From: Tenacibaculum sp. Bg11-29 | Lineage (GTDB): Bacteria > Bacteroidota > Bacteroidia > Flavobacteriales > Flavobacteriaceae | Reading direction: 5' to 3' | NCBI RefSeq assembly: GCF_002836595.1 | Contig: NZ_PJBB01000003.1 | Coordinates: 4,123,501-4,187,500, forward strand | DNA length: 64,000 bases | Shown here: piece after piece, positions 8,437 to 17,230 of the stretch | Position numbering within the stretch: position 1 is the first letter of the stretch | How the letters are laid out: every line of letters begins with the position of its first letter | Notes under the pieces: model-generated | Databases searched by the model: none | Told to the model about the DNA's origin: nothing | What the model saw: only the letters and a program-made list of their open reading frames with translations | Program-made: the position numbers and the translations under genes

Positions 8437-8879
8437 AAAACTAGATACAACAAGTCACTTTGTATTGGGTTTAGCAATAAAAAATCCATTAATGAAGTAT
8501 AATAGTCAATGTGTTAAATAGTTTATGGAAGACTCACAAGAACTACCTAAAACATAGAGGAAATAAAAAGTAAAATGTTTGATAATTTTCCAAAAATCAG
8601 GTTTTGATTTAACAAATAATAGGAAACTCTTTCATTGCGCTACAAAACAATATTACCTTCCTTTAACTAACATGATAATATTTACCGCTATAATTGGTAT
8701 AAACTCATGTCTAGTTATAAGGATTCAAGCAACACAAAACTGAAAAAAAATTAAAAGAAGGTTTAAAAATTAACGCCTAAAAATTGAGGTTATCATATAT
8801 CGTAATATTCGGTTATGGCGTGAATGAGTCTATAGCAAAAACTCATAGACCATTAAACTAAATAATAACTTTTAAATAA
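8437..8879 (+). pseudogene. Decayed partial copy of the nitroreductase gene
   Basis: The sequence from AAAACTAGATACAACAAGTC to AATAACTTTTAAATAA lines up along its length with the 3' two thirds of the nitroreductase gene (about 3427-3865). It has several in-frame stops (for example in CATAGAGG and AACTGAAAA) and small indels. The N-terminal third, which holds the FMN-binding start, is missing: the 230 bases before it show no convincing match. The matching 24-bp element farther upstream indicates that the whole promoter-gene unit was duplicated and then decayed. It cannot encode a working enzyme. Confidence 0.85.
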
Positions 8880-8957
8880 AAAAAACAAACGCAAATCTTT
8901 GTTTATAATAATGATACAACCAATTATCTCCTTGCAAAAATATTAAATGCAACTTGA

Positions 8958-9025
8958 GTTAAAATGTGATCTTAGTCAAATTGTGACTTTAGTCAAACTG
9001 TGATTATCATCAAATTGAAATACAT
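8958..9025 (+). repeat. Array of 17-bp direct repeats (about four units) before the GDSL hydrolase gene
   Basis: Four consecutive 17-base units can be aligned: GTTAAAATGTGATCTTA (8958), GTCAAATTGTGACTTTA (8975), GTCAAACTGTGATTATC (8992) and a weaker ATCAAATTGAAATACAT (9009). The core is GTCAAAyTGTGAyT. The array ends on the putative -33 element of the gene at 9075, the expected place for cooperative binding of an activator or repressor. Confidence 0.75.
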
Positions 9026-9042
9026 TATTACATATAGTTTTG
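9015..9042 (+). promoter_or_regulatory. Putative promoter of the GDSL hydrolase gene
   Basis: TTG at 9015-9017 and TAGTTTTG at 9035-9042 match the Bacteroidetes -33 (TTG) and -7 (TAnnTTTG) boxes, with 17 bases between them. The -33 box lies inside the last unit of the 17-bp repeat array, and the start codon is 32 bases downstream of the -7 box. Confidence 0.65.
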
Positions 9043-9074
9043 CGCTACAATAAATAATTCTAAAATAAATAAAA

Positions 9075-10595
9075 ATGAAAAAAGTAGAAAGAATCGTTAT
9101 TTTCGGAGATAGTCTTTCTGATATTGGTGTAAAAGCAAATACAGCAACAGGTATTCTTGGTCGATTAATTGGAGAAGTAAGAGTAAACAAGATTAAAAGA
9201 TTTAGTGACAATAAAAACTGGACAGATTTTATATGGGAATGGTCAGGTGGTAGTAGTTTAGTTGACGGACTTTCTCCAGCAGAAACAAATGAACTTACAT
9301 CAAATCATTTATCATTAAAAAATTCTAGAACAGGCTCAAAAGACAATAGTTTATCATATTGTAATTATGCTACTGGTGGAGCTGTTGCTGATACTCCAAA
9401 AGGTTTGGTACACAAATTTGCTCTTACAACTTTTGAAGAACAAGTTAACGACTATAAAAAAGATTTAGAAAAAACAGAAAACGATAAACCGAATAACAAC
9501 TTATTTGTAGTTTGGTTTGGTTTAAATGATATTGTAACAAACAAAAAAGGTATTGAGTTAATGCAAGAAACGGTACAGCGTATAACAGCACTGTGTCATG
9601 AGGTTGACGAGATTACTAAAGCACATAATAGCGCTAGTGAAAACTCTTTTATAATTGTTAACAATCCTGATCCTTCTGGTGCAGTAAGGTATATCGAAAA
9701 TCCAAAATCTGAAGAAGTTGTAAGCTTACGTAATGCTACAATAGAGTTTAACAGCCTTCTTAAAGAAGCTTTTCTAACTAAAAATGATAGTAGATTTACT
9801 GTACTTGATGCATTCACCTTTTTAAAACAGAACTTATATAGTTTAGATGTTATTAAAATAGATCAAGCAGCTGGCGTTCCTGTTCAATATTATTCTGATT
9901 CTCATGAACCTGTATCATTATCAAAAGCTTTAAGAGATTTTTTAAATTCAATCGATTTATCAAAAGAAAAAGAAGCTACCCTATTAAAGGAGTTTATAGA
10001 TGCTATTAATAACCAAATAAAAGCAGCTTTAAAAACTGATAATGAGATTGTTTTACATAAAGATGTTTCAAAGATGTTATTGGGTAATTTACCTAAAATC
10101 CAAAAAACAAATAAGAAGTTTACAAAAGCATTAAAGTTAATTCTATTAACATCAGGATTATTTATAAATCGTGTAGAATTTGCTATTAAATACTATTCGA
10201 CGCAGAAAAACAAACATGCTGAAGATATTCATAAAATTCAAGCTGTAATTGATCAAATTTCTTCAAAAAACTTACTAACATCTTTAACTAGTGATTTATA
10301 CAATAGAGATGTAGCGCTATACAATACCTTATCTGATGTATTAACAAGAACGGATAAGAATAGTTCATTTAAAGAGTTATTAACGCTAGTTATTGCTCAA
10401 AAATTTGGTTTTTTTGCAACCTCAGATAAAGCACATCCTACAGAAGCTGCATACAAACTTCTTGCTACATTAATTGCTGTTGAGTTTGCTAAAAAATTCC
10501 CTAATCTTTCTTTAGGCGAATCATTCATTTCAAATGCGTTTGAACATGGTGTAGCAGAAACTTCTTTTACCGAAGAATCAATTCTTAGTATTTAA
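9075..10595 (+). CDS. GDSL/SGNH-family hydrolase (lipase/esterase) with a large internal insertion
   Basis: All GDSL blocks are visible: FGDSLSD with nucleophile S13 (block I), NYATGGAV near 97-104 (block II), GLND at 149-152 (block III) and DKAHP with D451 and H454 (block V). Typical family members have 300-350 residues; here about 170 extra, mostly helical, residues lie between blocks III and V (roughly 275-445). There is no signal peptide, lipobox or T9SS C-terminal domain, so the enzyme is either cytoplasmic or exported by an unrecognised route. The family includes lipases, phospholipases, haemolysins and choline esterases; the substrate here is unknown. It is the first gene of the block to 16397 and has its own repeat-decorated promoter. 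Confidence 0.88.
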   Translation: MKKVERIVIFGDSLSDIGVKANTATGILGRLIGEVRVNKIKRFSDNKNWTDFIWEWSGGSSLVDGLSPAETNELTSNHLSLKNSRTGSKDNSLSYCNYATGGAVADTPKGLVHKFALTTFEEQVNDYKKDLEKTENDKPNNNLFVVWFGLNDIVTNKKGIELMQETVQRITALCHEVDEITKAHNSASENSFIIVNNPDPSGAVRYIENPKSEEVVSLRNATIEFNSLLKEAFLTKNDSRFTVLDAFTFLKQNLYSLDVIKIDQAAGVPVQYYSDSHEPVSLSKALRDFLNSIDLSKEKEATLLKEFIDAINNQIKAALKTDNEIVLHKDVSKMLLGNLPKIQKTNKKFTKALKLILLTSGLFINRVEFAIKYYSTQKNKHAEDIHKIQAVIDQISSKNLLTSLTSDLYNRDVALYNTLSDVLTRTDKNSSFKELLTLVIAQKFGFFATSDKAHPTEAAYKLLATLIAVEFAKKFPNLSLGESFISNAFEHGVAETSFTEESILSI

Positions 10596-10722
10596 AACTT
10601 TTTTCTTAATAAATACATGCTAAAATTCTTATCCCTTTAAATTCTTAAATACAAGTTTTTATAGTATGTCTTAGTAACACCAAATTCAAAATTATTTAAC
10701 CATTAAATAAAAAATAACTACT

Positions 10723-12183
10723 ATGGATTACAAACCAGAACAAGTCGTTCAATCTTTATTATCAAAAATTTTTAATACCATAACAGCAGGTACAGATCAA
10801 TTATCTTCAGATGATTTTGCTGTCTCTTGGGTTATGCCAGGAATACCTTTTTCTTTTGAAGATCTAGACTTTAATCTTTATGGTTTTGGAAGTCAACAAG
10901 GATTAGGAAACCGAGAAGGAAGAGAAAAAGCTGATATCGTTAGAGAGCGATATATTGCTGCTGAAAACTTCTCTAACTTAGTAAATGCTATTCCTACTGC
11001 TGGTAAGTTTATAGACGACGCAAAAACTCAATTAATATACTCACCTAAAAGTGAAAGTATTAATGATATTTATGATATTTTTTTAAGATTTTCTGAAGTT
11101 GCACATGAAGAGTTAACAGAAGATCAACAGAATAAAATAAATAGATTTAGAAAATTATTATCTGAAACAGTTGAATATGAAGATATAATTACTGGCGAGA
11201 AAAAGACAAAAGTTGTTGATGGTAAATTAAAAAAAGCCTACTTAGATTACGAAAGTGCTTATAGAGATGCCTTAATTGCTTTTAACGCATTAAAGTTAGA
11301 TGCTTTAAATAGTAATGATGCTAGGGCTGTACAAGAGTTTGCTTTAAATGGTAAGGTTCTTCGTCAAAAAATGGGTGCTGCTTATGATGCTTGGGTTTCT
11401 CAAGGATTTAAAAATGAATATCAGCAAATTGTTGCTACAATTGATTCTATAACTCGACGAAATTTAGAGGTTTATAAAAAAGATTTATTAACCAGATTTG
11501 AAAGTGCAAAAATAACCAACCCTACTTCAGGAACAGATTTTTATCAAACAACCTTGTACCCTGCTACTTTTCTTACAGAAAATAACTGGACAAAATTTAC
11601 CTTTAATAAAGAAGAGGTAGATAAACATGAGAATAAAGTTTCACAATCTTTAGAAGTTGGTGTAAAAGCACGTTGGGGATTTTATTCAGGATCAAACGAA
11701 ACTAATTACTCTTCTGAAAACTCTTCATTAGATCTTAAAGAAGAAAAATTCAAGATTACATTTTCACTCGCTCAGGCGCCAATTTCTAGACCTTGGTTTT
11801 CACCTGAATTCCTTAGAAGTTCTGGCTGGAGATTTTCAAAAAACTCACCGGTAACTTTATTTTCAGATGGACAAACACCACCTAAAGGTCAATTTCCTTT
11901 TCTTTCAAGATCAGCTGTTTTTATTAAAGACGTTACCATAGAATCTTCTTCTCTTGCCAAAGCGGTAAAAGAAAGTTCTAGCAAGTTAGATACCAAAACC
12001 AAAGGAGGGTTTGGCCCAATATCTATATCTGCAAATTATAGTAGAGAAGAATCTGACAGTAAGTTAAAAATGAATATTAGTGAAGGTGCAATCGAAATTA
12101 AAGGAATGCAGTTAATTGGATTTGTATGTGAAAAAAATCCTGCTATTCCTAATACAAACCCTGATATTTCTGATTTTACATAA
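10723..12183 (+). CDS. Conserved-looking 486-residue protein of unknown function
   Basis: I cannot assign a function. The N-terminal half (to about residue 260) is charged and probably helical (for example ELTEDQQNKINRFRKLLSE, AYLDYESAYRDALIAFNALKLDAL). The C-terminal half looks beta-rich, with strong aromatic motifs: ISRPWFSPEFLRSSGWRF, GGFGPISISANYS and MQLIGFVCEKNPAIPNTNP. An early motif VSWVMPGIPFSFEDLDF also looks conserved. There is no signal peptide and no transmembrane helix. The helical-then-beta layout would be compatible with a membrane-active or cargo protein, but this is only inference. It lies between the GDSL hydrolase and a membrane protein, all on the same strand. Confidence 0.7.
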   Translation: MDYKPEQVVQSLLSKIFNTITAGTDQLSSDDFAVSWVMPGIPFSFEDLDFNLYGFGSQQGLGNREGREKADIVRERYIAAENFSNLVNAIPTAGKFIDDAKTQLIYSPKSESINDIYDIFLRFSEVAHEELTEDQQNKINRFRKLLSETVEYEDIITGEKKTKVVDGKLKKAYLDYESAYRDALIAFNALKLDALNSNDARAVQEFALNGKVLRQKMGAAYDAWVSQGFKNEYQQIVATIDSITRRNLEVYKKDLLTRFESAKITNPTSGTDFYQTTLYPATFLTENNWTKFTFNKEEVDKHENKVSQSLEVGVKARWGFYSGSNETNYSSENSSLDLKEEKFKITFSLAQAPISRPWFSPEFLRSSGWRFSKNSPVTLFSDGQTPPKGQFPFLSRSAVFIKDVTIESSSLAKAVKESSSKLDTKTKGGFGPISISANYSREESDSKLKMNISEGAIEIKGMQLIGFVCEKNPAIPNTNPDISDFT

Positions 12184-12310
12184 ATATTATTTTTCACCAA
12201 TTAAAGAATGCAATAATCATTTGGCTAAAAATTCTTAAACTATATGCACACTGCTGTTGTAGGTTTTCGAATAAGTCATTATAAGAAATACTATAAAAGC
12301 TATTAATAAA

Positions 12311-13033
12311 ATGACAATAGATACAAATAAAAAATATAGAAACTTTTTAATAAAGCGTATTAACCGTATATTTTCAAGAGCAATAAAAATTAAAAGTGTT
12401 GAACTTCCAAATGAAATAGTAGAAGATATTCAAGCTTTAAATTCAGGAGAGTCATTCCCCTTAAATAAATTAATTTTTATAAAAGGAAAACTAGAGACCA
12501 TCGTTGCTAGTAATAGAAAATCTATTTTTGGTAATGTTAATGGTTTGTTTAAAACAGAAGAGACAACCAAAGCTTCTATAATTGCGGCTATATTTTTAGT
12601 TTTATTTGTTTCTTTAGCTGTTTTAGATAGTATCAATGAAAAAAGTAGCCAAGTAACTATTTTAGATAGTTCTGGTTATATGCTACTTTATAATTTAATG
12701 TTTTCTATTGTTATTGCTGGTTTAGGTACATCTTTTAGATTATTACATTCTTTAATTAGTGAAAAAATAAAGTTTTTTAGAGTGGAGTATTTAATTGAAG
12801 GAATTTTTTCTGGATTTATACTTTCTGAAATTCTATATATTAATATTCCAGAAATTCAAACCTCTGAAATATATTTTGGGAAGTTTCTTTTTGCTTTTTT
12901 TGGAGGCATGATTTCTGGAATACTTTATAGTGTTATCGAGCGAATTACCTCATCATTAGGTATTTTAATTACAGGGGTAGATATACAAGAAGATCAGTAT
13001 AAAGAGAAAAATAAAGATACCGAAAAACAATAG
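12311..13033 (+). CDS. Four-helix membrane protein of unknown function
   Basis: The 240-residue product has a basic cytoplasmic N-terminal region (1-85) and four predicted transmembrane helices at about 88-106, 123-142, 160-180 and 190-212, followed by a short charged tail. I do not recognise the family. Only one base separates it from the next gene (the lipoprotein at 13035), so the two are probably co-translated and may work as an inner-membrane/lipoprotein pair. Confidence 0.7.
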   Translation: MTIDTNKKYRNFLIKRINRIFSRAIKIKSVELPNEIVEDIQALNSGESFPLNKLIFIKGKLETIVASNRKSIFGNVNGLFKTEETTKASIIAAIFLVLFVSLAVLDSINEKSSQVTILDSSGYMLLYNLMFSIVIAGLGTSFRLLHSLISEKIKFFRVEYLIEGIFSGFILSEILYINIPEIQTSEIYFGKFLFAFFGGMISGILYSVIERITSSLGILITGVDIQEDQYKEKNKDTEKQ

Positions 13034-13034
13034 A

Positions 13035-13805
13035 ATGTACCGTTATATGCACTTCTTAAAACGTCTAAACACTAAAGTATACATACTAGTACTAATAGTT
13101 GGTATGTTACTTTGTACAGGTTGTAAAGCAAATTATGTTGCCAAAGACAACCGTATAAACAATGACACCCCCATCTATTCTGAAGTTCTATCACGTATAG
13201 CTGAACTTGAACTTTCTGATTATGAGAAAGAACATTTATTTTATGAACGCGTATTTTTTAATATTGATTCTAACTCGCTATCATTTTTATCTTCAAAATC
13301 GATGAATGCCGATTCTGTAAGAATGCAATTAAATAAGTTATATTCTTTTAATAAAATATTTAATACAATTTATAAAAAAGATAAGGCTAAATTTTATCCA
13401 TTAACTCAAAGTTTAGATGATTTTTATTCTAATCAATTAGTTCTTTATGATTGTACAACAAATTCTTTTGAAGTTAATTCAAAATGTAGCTTAATTAAAA
13501 AAGTGCTTGCCAACCAATCATTAAATAAAATAGAAACATTCGTTGGAGAGACTAATATTACCTTATTAAGTAACTATTCGATTAAAACCGATACTAAACT
13601 ATTTCGCCATAAAAACCATAAAGTAGAATATTCTATTTTAAAAGTTGTTCGTCCTTGGTTTGAATACGGAATCTTATCTAAGGTTTATAATTCTCCTCAG
13701 AATAAAACGAACCAAGAAAAAAAATTTCTAATTAACCAAGTAATTTTAATGCATCAAAACGATACTAAGACGTTGATACTTGGTTATGTATTACAACCTA
13801 TTTAG
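13035..13805 (+). CDS. Lipoprotein of unknown function
   Basis: The N-terminus is basic, then hydrophobic (VYILVLIVGMLLCTGC), ending in a lipobox LCTGC, so the mature protein starts at Cys 30 and is anchored in a membrane facing the periplasm or surface. The remaining 226 residues have no motif I recognise. A second ATG 12 bases downstream would give a shorter basic region and also a valid signal peptide. It is coupled to the preceding membrane-protein gene and lies upstream of the ion-channel homologue. Confidence 0.7.
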   Translation: MYRYMHFLKRLNTKVYILVLIVGMLLCTGCKANYVAKDNRINNDTPIYSEVLSRIAELELSDYEKEHLFYERVFFNIDSNSLSFLSSKSMNADSVRMQLNKLYSFNKIFNTIYKKDKAKFYPLTQSLDDFYSNQLVLYDCTTNSFEVNSKCSLIKKVLANQSLNKIETFVGETNITLLSNYSIKTDTKLFRHKNHKVEYSILKVVRPWFEYGILSKVYNSPQNKTNQEKKFLINQVILMHQNDTKTLILGYVLQPI

Positions 13806-13950
13806 AAATTGTAACTATTATAATTTAGAATTGGCAATTTAAAACCATCAGCCCATTAGTAATTTTATTTTAAACTAAAACGATGTCAATAATTAGCTAA
13901 GTGTAGTTACCTACCTAAAAAATAAACAACATTAAACCTAAGTAAATAGT

Positions 13951-14952
13951 ATGAAAATTAGAAATGTATTTTTTATTGGTTTTTATTTCTTTTTTTTAAA
14001 TTTATTACTTGCTCAATCAAAACAAGTAACAATTGAACTTTATGTAAATAAAATATATGATATAGAGACTATCAATTCAACTTTTCAAGTTGACGGATAT
14101 TTAATTTTAAAATGGAAAGCTAGTGAAGCTGATATTAAAAATACAAATTTCACAAATGGTAAAGCAATATACTACGATAATCAAATAGAAGAGCTAAAAA
14201 AACATTTTTTTTGGATGCCTGGTATAGAATTCATGAATAAACTGGATAATGTTATTATCGACAATAAAGTTTTAACTATTCGTGAAGATGGGTTCGTTGT
14301 ATCTAGAAGACGTTTTAATTGTCATTTTCATTCTAAGATGAATTTAATTACGTTTCCTTTTGATACACAGTTTTTTGAAATAAATTTCGAATCCTTTTTG
14401 TACAAAAAAGACGAGCTTGTATTTATTAATCCAGACTTATTTTACGACAAATCTTTTAGTGGTATAGATCCCGAATGGAAAATTAAAGATCAGTACGCCA
14501 AAATAAAGGTTATGAAATATAAAGGAGGTTTTTTTGAAGGTACAAATAACAAAGAAGATATGTACTCTAGAGCATCTTTTGTAATTAAATTTAAAAGAAA
14601 AGCAGGCTATTATTTATGGCAAGTTCTTTTTCCTTTATTTTTAATAGTATTTTCTTCTTGGGTTATTTTTTGGATTAAATCCTATACAGATCAATTAAAT
14701 ATTGGGTTCACTTTACTTTTAACCGTGGTTGCATTTAATTTTTTCTCTAATTCTCTTTTACCTAAACTACCATATAATACATTTTTAGAGTCTGTTATTA
14801 TTCTTAGTTATATATCTATTACCAGCTCAATTATATTACTCGTATACCGAAAAACTGTAAAGAAAAAAAAGCTATTGATTTATTTTAAGCTCGGGTTTCC
14901 GTTAGTTTTTATTACCGCTATTATAGTTCTTGTAGTTCTTTATTTTATGTAA
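13951..14952 (+). CDS. Pentameric ligand-gated ion channel homologue (Cys-loop receptor superfamily)
   Basis: A signal peptide (1-22, ending LLLAQ) is followed by a beta-rich extracellular/periplasmic domain (23-215) with the Pro-loop FPFDTQ at 135-140, the equivalent of the eukaryotic Cys loop without cysteines. Then come four transmembrane helices: M1 about 219-241 with its conserved proline (LFPLF), M2 about 247-266, M3 about 276-299 and M4 about 311-332. The M2-M3 linker LLPKLPYNTFLES closely follows the family pattern seen in ELIC/GLIC and in animal receptors. Length (333) fits bacterial members, and the M3-M4 loop is short as in prokaryotes. It should form a homopentameric channel in the inner membrane; ligand and ion selectivity are unknown. 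It is embedded among hydrolase genes. Confidence 0.88.
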   Translation: MKIRNVFFIGFYFFFLNLLLAQSKQVTIELYVNKIYDIETINSTFQVDGYLILKWKASEADIKNTNFTNGKAIYYDNQIEELKKHFFWMPGIEFMNKLDNVIIDNKVLTIREDGFVVSRRRFNCHFHSKMNLITFPFDTQFFEINFESFLYKKDELVFINPDLFYDKSFSGIDPEWKIKDQYAKIKVMKYKGGFFEGTNNKEDMYSRASFVIKFKRKAGYYLWQVLFPLFLIVFSSWVIFWIKSYTDQLNIGFTLLLTVVAFNFFSNSLLPKLPYNTFLESVIILSYISITSSIILLVYRKTVKKKKLLIYFKLGFPLVFITAIIVLVVLYFM

Positions 14953-15263
14953 ATAGAGTTTTAACTATTAATCTAAATAGTTTCTAAAGGTTTGGTTAGA
15001 TAGTTCTATACATATTGATTTCAATAATAAAACAGCGTTTTGGTTTATGCTACCTTTTAATAAAACAAATGGTAATTACAATTGTGTCAACTTATTAAAA
15101 ATTTCAGGTCTGAAAAACAATAAATCTAAATAAAGTAAGAAACAAATACAGACTCGCTATCAACAAGGTAGCAATCGTCAAAATTAGTATTAAAAAATAC
15201 ATTTATAACTGGGAAGCTGAAAACAGATATAGAGTAAGCGAAACAATTAAAATTTAAAAAATT
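14953..15263. other. Intergenic region without recognisable gene
   Basis: This 311-base stretch between the channel gene and the hydrolase gene has stops in all frames over short distances and no strong hairpin. I see no RNA gene or repeat in it. It presumably holds the promoter of the downstream hydrolase. Confidence 0.6.
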
Positions 15264-16397
15264 ATGTCAGTATTTACTATCTTTTTTTGTGGAACAGGCT
15301 CAAACAACTGGGATGCAAATTATAACAAAAATTATCATGCAGGAGAACTTATTTCCAAACTAGCAACAAATCATGAAGGAAAAGAGTTCGTAGATTGGAT
15401 TGTTGTAGATGGTCCAGGTAGTGGAAATCTCCTAGAGGACGAAAAATGGACTCAACCAGGTAATTATGCTGATTTTAGAGGAAAAGCTTTTGGTGCAGGA
15501 TGGGAAGAAAATGTAGCACATGCCGTTGCAGTAATTAAAGGAAAGTATGAATGGAGTCGAAAAAATATGACAAAAGAAGAATACGAAATTCTAAAAAAAG
15601 CTAAAGTAGAAGTTCCAGATGCAAAAAATATTGGTTGGATACGAAATATTTATGAATATCCAAATCGTAAAACAACCCCTCAAGAATTGCAAGCAAAAAA
15701 AGCTGAAATCTTTAGAAACGGAAAACTTCCGTCAGTTGTAAATATTATTGGATGGAGCCGAGGTGGTGTTACATGCCATATGCTAGCTAATGCTATGGCA
15801 AAAGACCCTTCTCTAAAAAAAATACCTGTGAATATTTTTGCGGTAGATCCTGTTCCTGGTTCAGGTCAATTTAGGAATGATCGTATTAAGCTTGCAGACA
15901 ATGTGAAAGAATACTTTGCAGTATATGCACATGATGAAAGAAGTATTGGGTTTGCTCCTGTAATTCCTGAGCTTGATAAAATGATTAAAGCCACTGTTTT
16001 ACCAATTCGAGGAAGACACGCTACTGTAGTAGGAAATGCAGCGATTGATGGAGGAGATGGAAACGATGAATTATTTGCTCCTGGCAAGATTGTTAGAGAT
16101 TTAGCTGAAAAGTGTTTAACAGATTGGGGAACCCCTTTAAAAGAGAAACTTAACTTAAGTAAAAGTGATATTGCTACTGCTTATAACGAAATTGTAAGGG
16201 ATGCTTCTAAGTATGATGCTATGCAATCCGTAGTATATACAAAAAACCAAAATACAAATGGAGAACGTTCTGTTTCTAAAGGAAGTACATGGGCTAAATA
16301 TTCGGATATTAAAGGAGAAGAATATATCCATCCAGAAGGATTAATCGTTGTAAAAAATAAAAGAAGTTGGTACCACGAAAAGAATAGTGATAACTAG
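15264..16397 (+). CDS. Alpha/beta-hydrolase resembling Tle/DUF2235-type lipases
   Basis: The 377-residue protein has a nucleophile elbow GWSRGG with S165 (161-168 reads IIGWSRGG), an acidic candidate D195 in NIFAVDPVPG and a histidine candidate H252 in RGRHATVV. The early FFCGTGSNNWD (oxyanion region) and the GxSRG elbow followed by (V)DPV are what is seen in DUF2235 and type VI lipase effector (Tle) families. There is no signal peptide. This could be a secreted phospholipase-type effector, but no T6SS or extracellular contraction genes lie in the window. A metabolic esterase is the alternative. Confidence 0.75.
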   Translation: MSVFTIFFCGTGSNNWDANYNKNYHAGELISKLATNHEGKEFVDWIVVDGPGSGNLLEDEKWTQPGNYADFRGKAFGAGWEENVAHAVAVIKGKYEWSRKNMTKEEYEILKKAKVEVPDAKNIGWIRNIYEYPNRKTTPQELQAKKAEIFRNGKLPSVVNIIGWSRGGVTCHMLANAMAKDPSLKKIPVNIFAVDPVPGSGQFRNDRIKLADNVKEYFAVYAHDERSIGFAPVIPELDKMIKATVLPIRGRHATVVGNAAIDGGDGNDELFAPGKIVRDLAEKCLTDWGTPLKEKLNLSKSDIATAYNEIVRDASKYDAMQSVVYTKNQNTNGERSVSKGSTWAKYSDIKGEEYIHPEGLIVVKNKRSWYHEKNSDN

Positions 16398-17230
16398 GAC
16401 GATTACTAATTAAAACAAAATATCATCGACAATGTCAAAATTAAGTGGCATGTTATTACTTAAAAATAGGAAGACTAAAAATGAGGTACCGTAAAAGTAG
16501 TATTGCATGTAAAAAGTTAATAATTGGCCTTGTTGAATAACAAAATTTCTTGAATTATAGCCAAGATTAGAGAAGTTAGAAAAGAATAAAACCAGTATCT
16601 AACAAAAAATATGCGTAATTGTGGTCTTTGTGCTAAACTCAAAGTTTGTCTCTTTTGAACAGAGTTTAGTGATAAATTGAAAGGTAATTAGAATAAAATC
16701 CGCAACTACGCATATTCAAATTTAAAATGGAAGATTGGAACACATTACATCTTTGTAATAATATAAAGTTATAATATCCAATAGAATATCTAAAAAATGA
16801 AAAAAAGTTAGAATCATATTTGAATCAATATATAGAGAAATAGACTAAAACTCTTAACTGTCATTTAGACAAAATGATTATTCATGAAACTTTTCTCAAT
16901 AGGTTTCTTCTATTTATTTTTTATAATGTAAAAACTGTTACAATAAACATAACAAAATATTCTTTTTCAAAAGCTAAGTATGTATTCACTTAATATAAAC
17001 ACATTATACAAAATTTACTGATATATTCAAAAACCACACAATACTAAAAACATCTTTTAATTGGGTAGAAATAATGATGTATTAGTATTACGTAGATTAG
17101 AGAACTACAGAGATTTATAAACATGTTGCCATAAACTCTTTTAGAGAAATTAAAGATTTATTATCTTGGTACTCCATATTAATGGAGTTATACTCAATTA
17201 CTAAAAATAAAAAACTAATATCTTACAACA
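16398..17230. other. Long intergenic region with possible insertion-sequence remnant
   Basis: No open frame of gene quality is present in these 833 bases. GGCCTTGTTGAATAAC at 16526-16541 resembles termini of IS5/IS1182-type elements, and a 17-bp inverted repeat flanks 16608-16716 (separate entry). No transposase remnant could be translated. The rest is AT-rich without evident structure. Confidence 0.45.
16608..16716. repeat. Inverted repeat pair flanking about 75 bases
   Basis: AATATGCGTAATTGTGG (16608-16624) and CCGCAACTACGCATATT (16700-16716) are inverted copies with 15 of 17 bases matching. A shorter inner pair (GCTAAACTC / GAGTTTAG) lies between them. The length and form suit a small non-autonomous mobile-element relic or a structured RNA; neither can be shown here. 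Confidence 0.55.
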
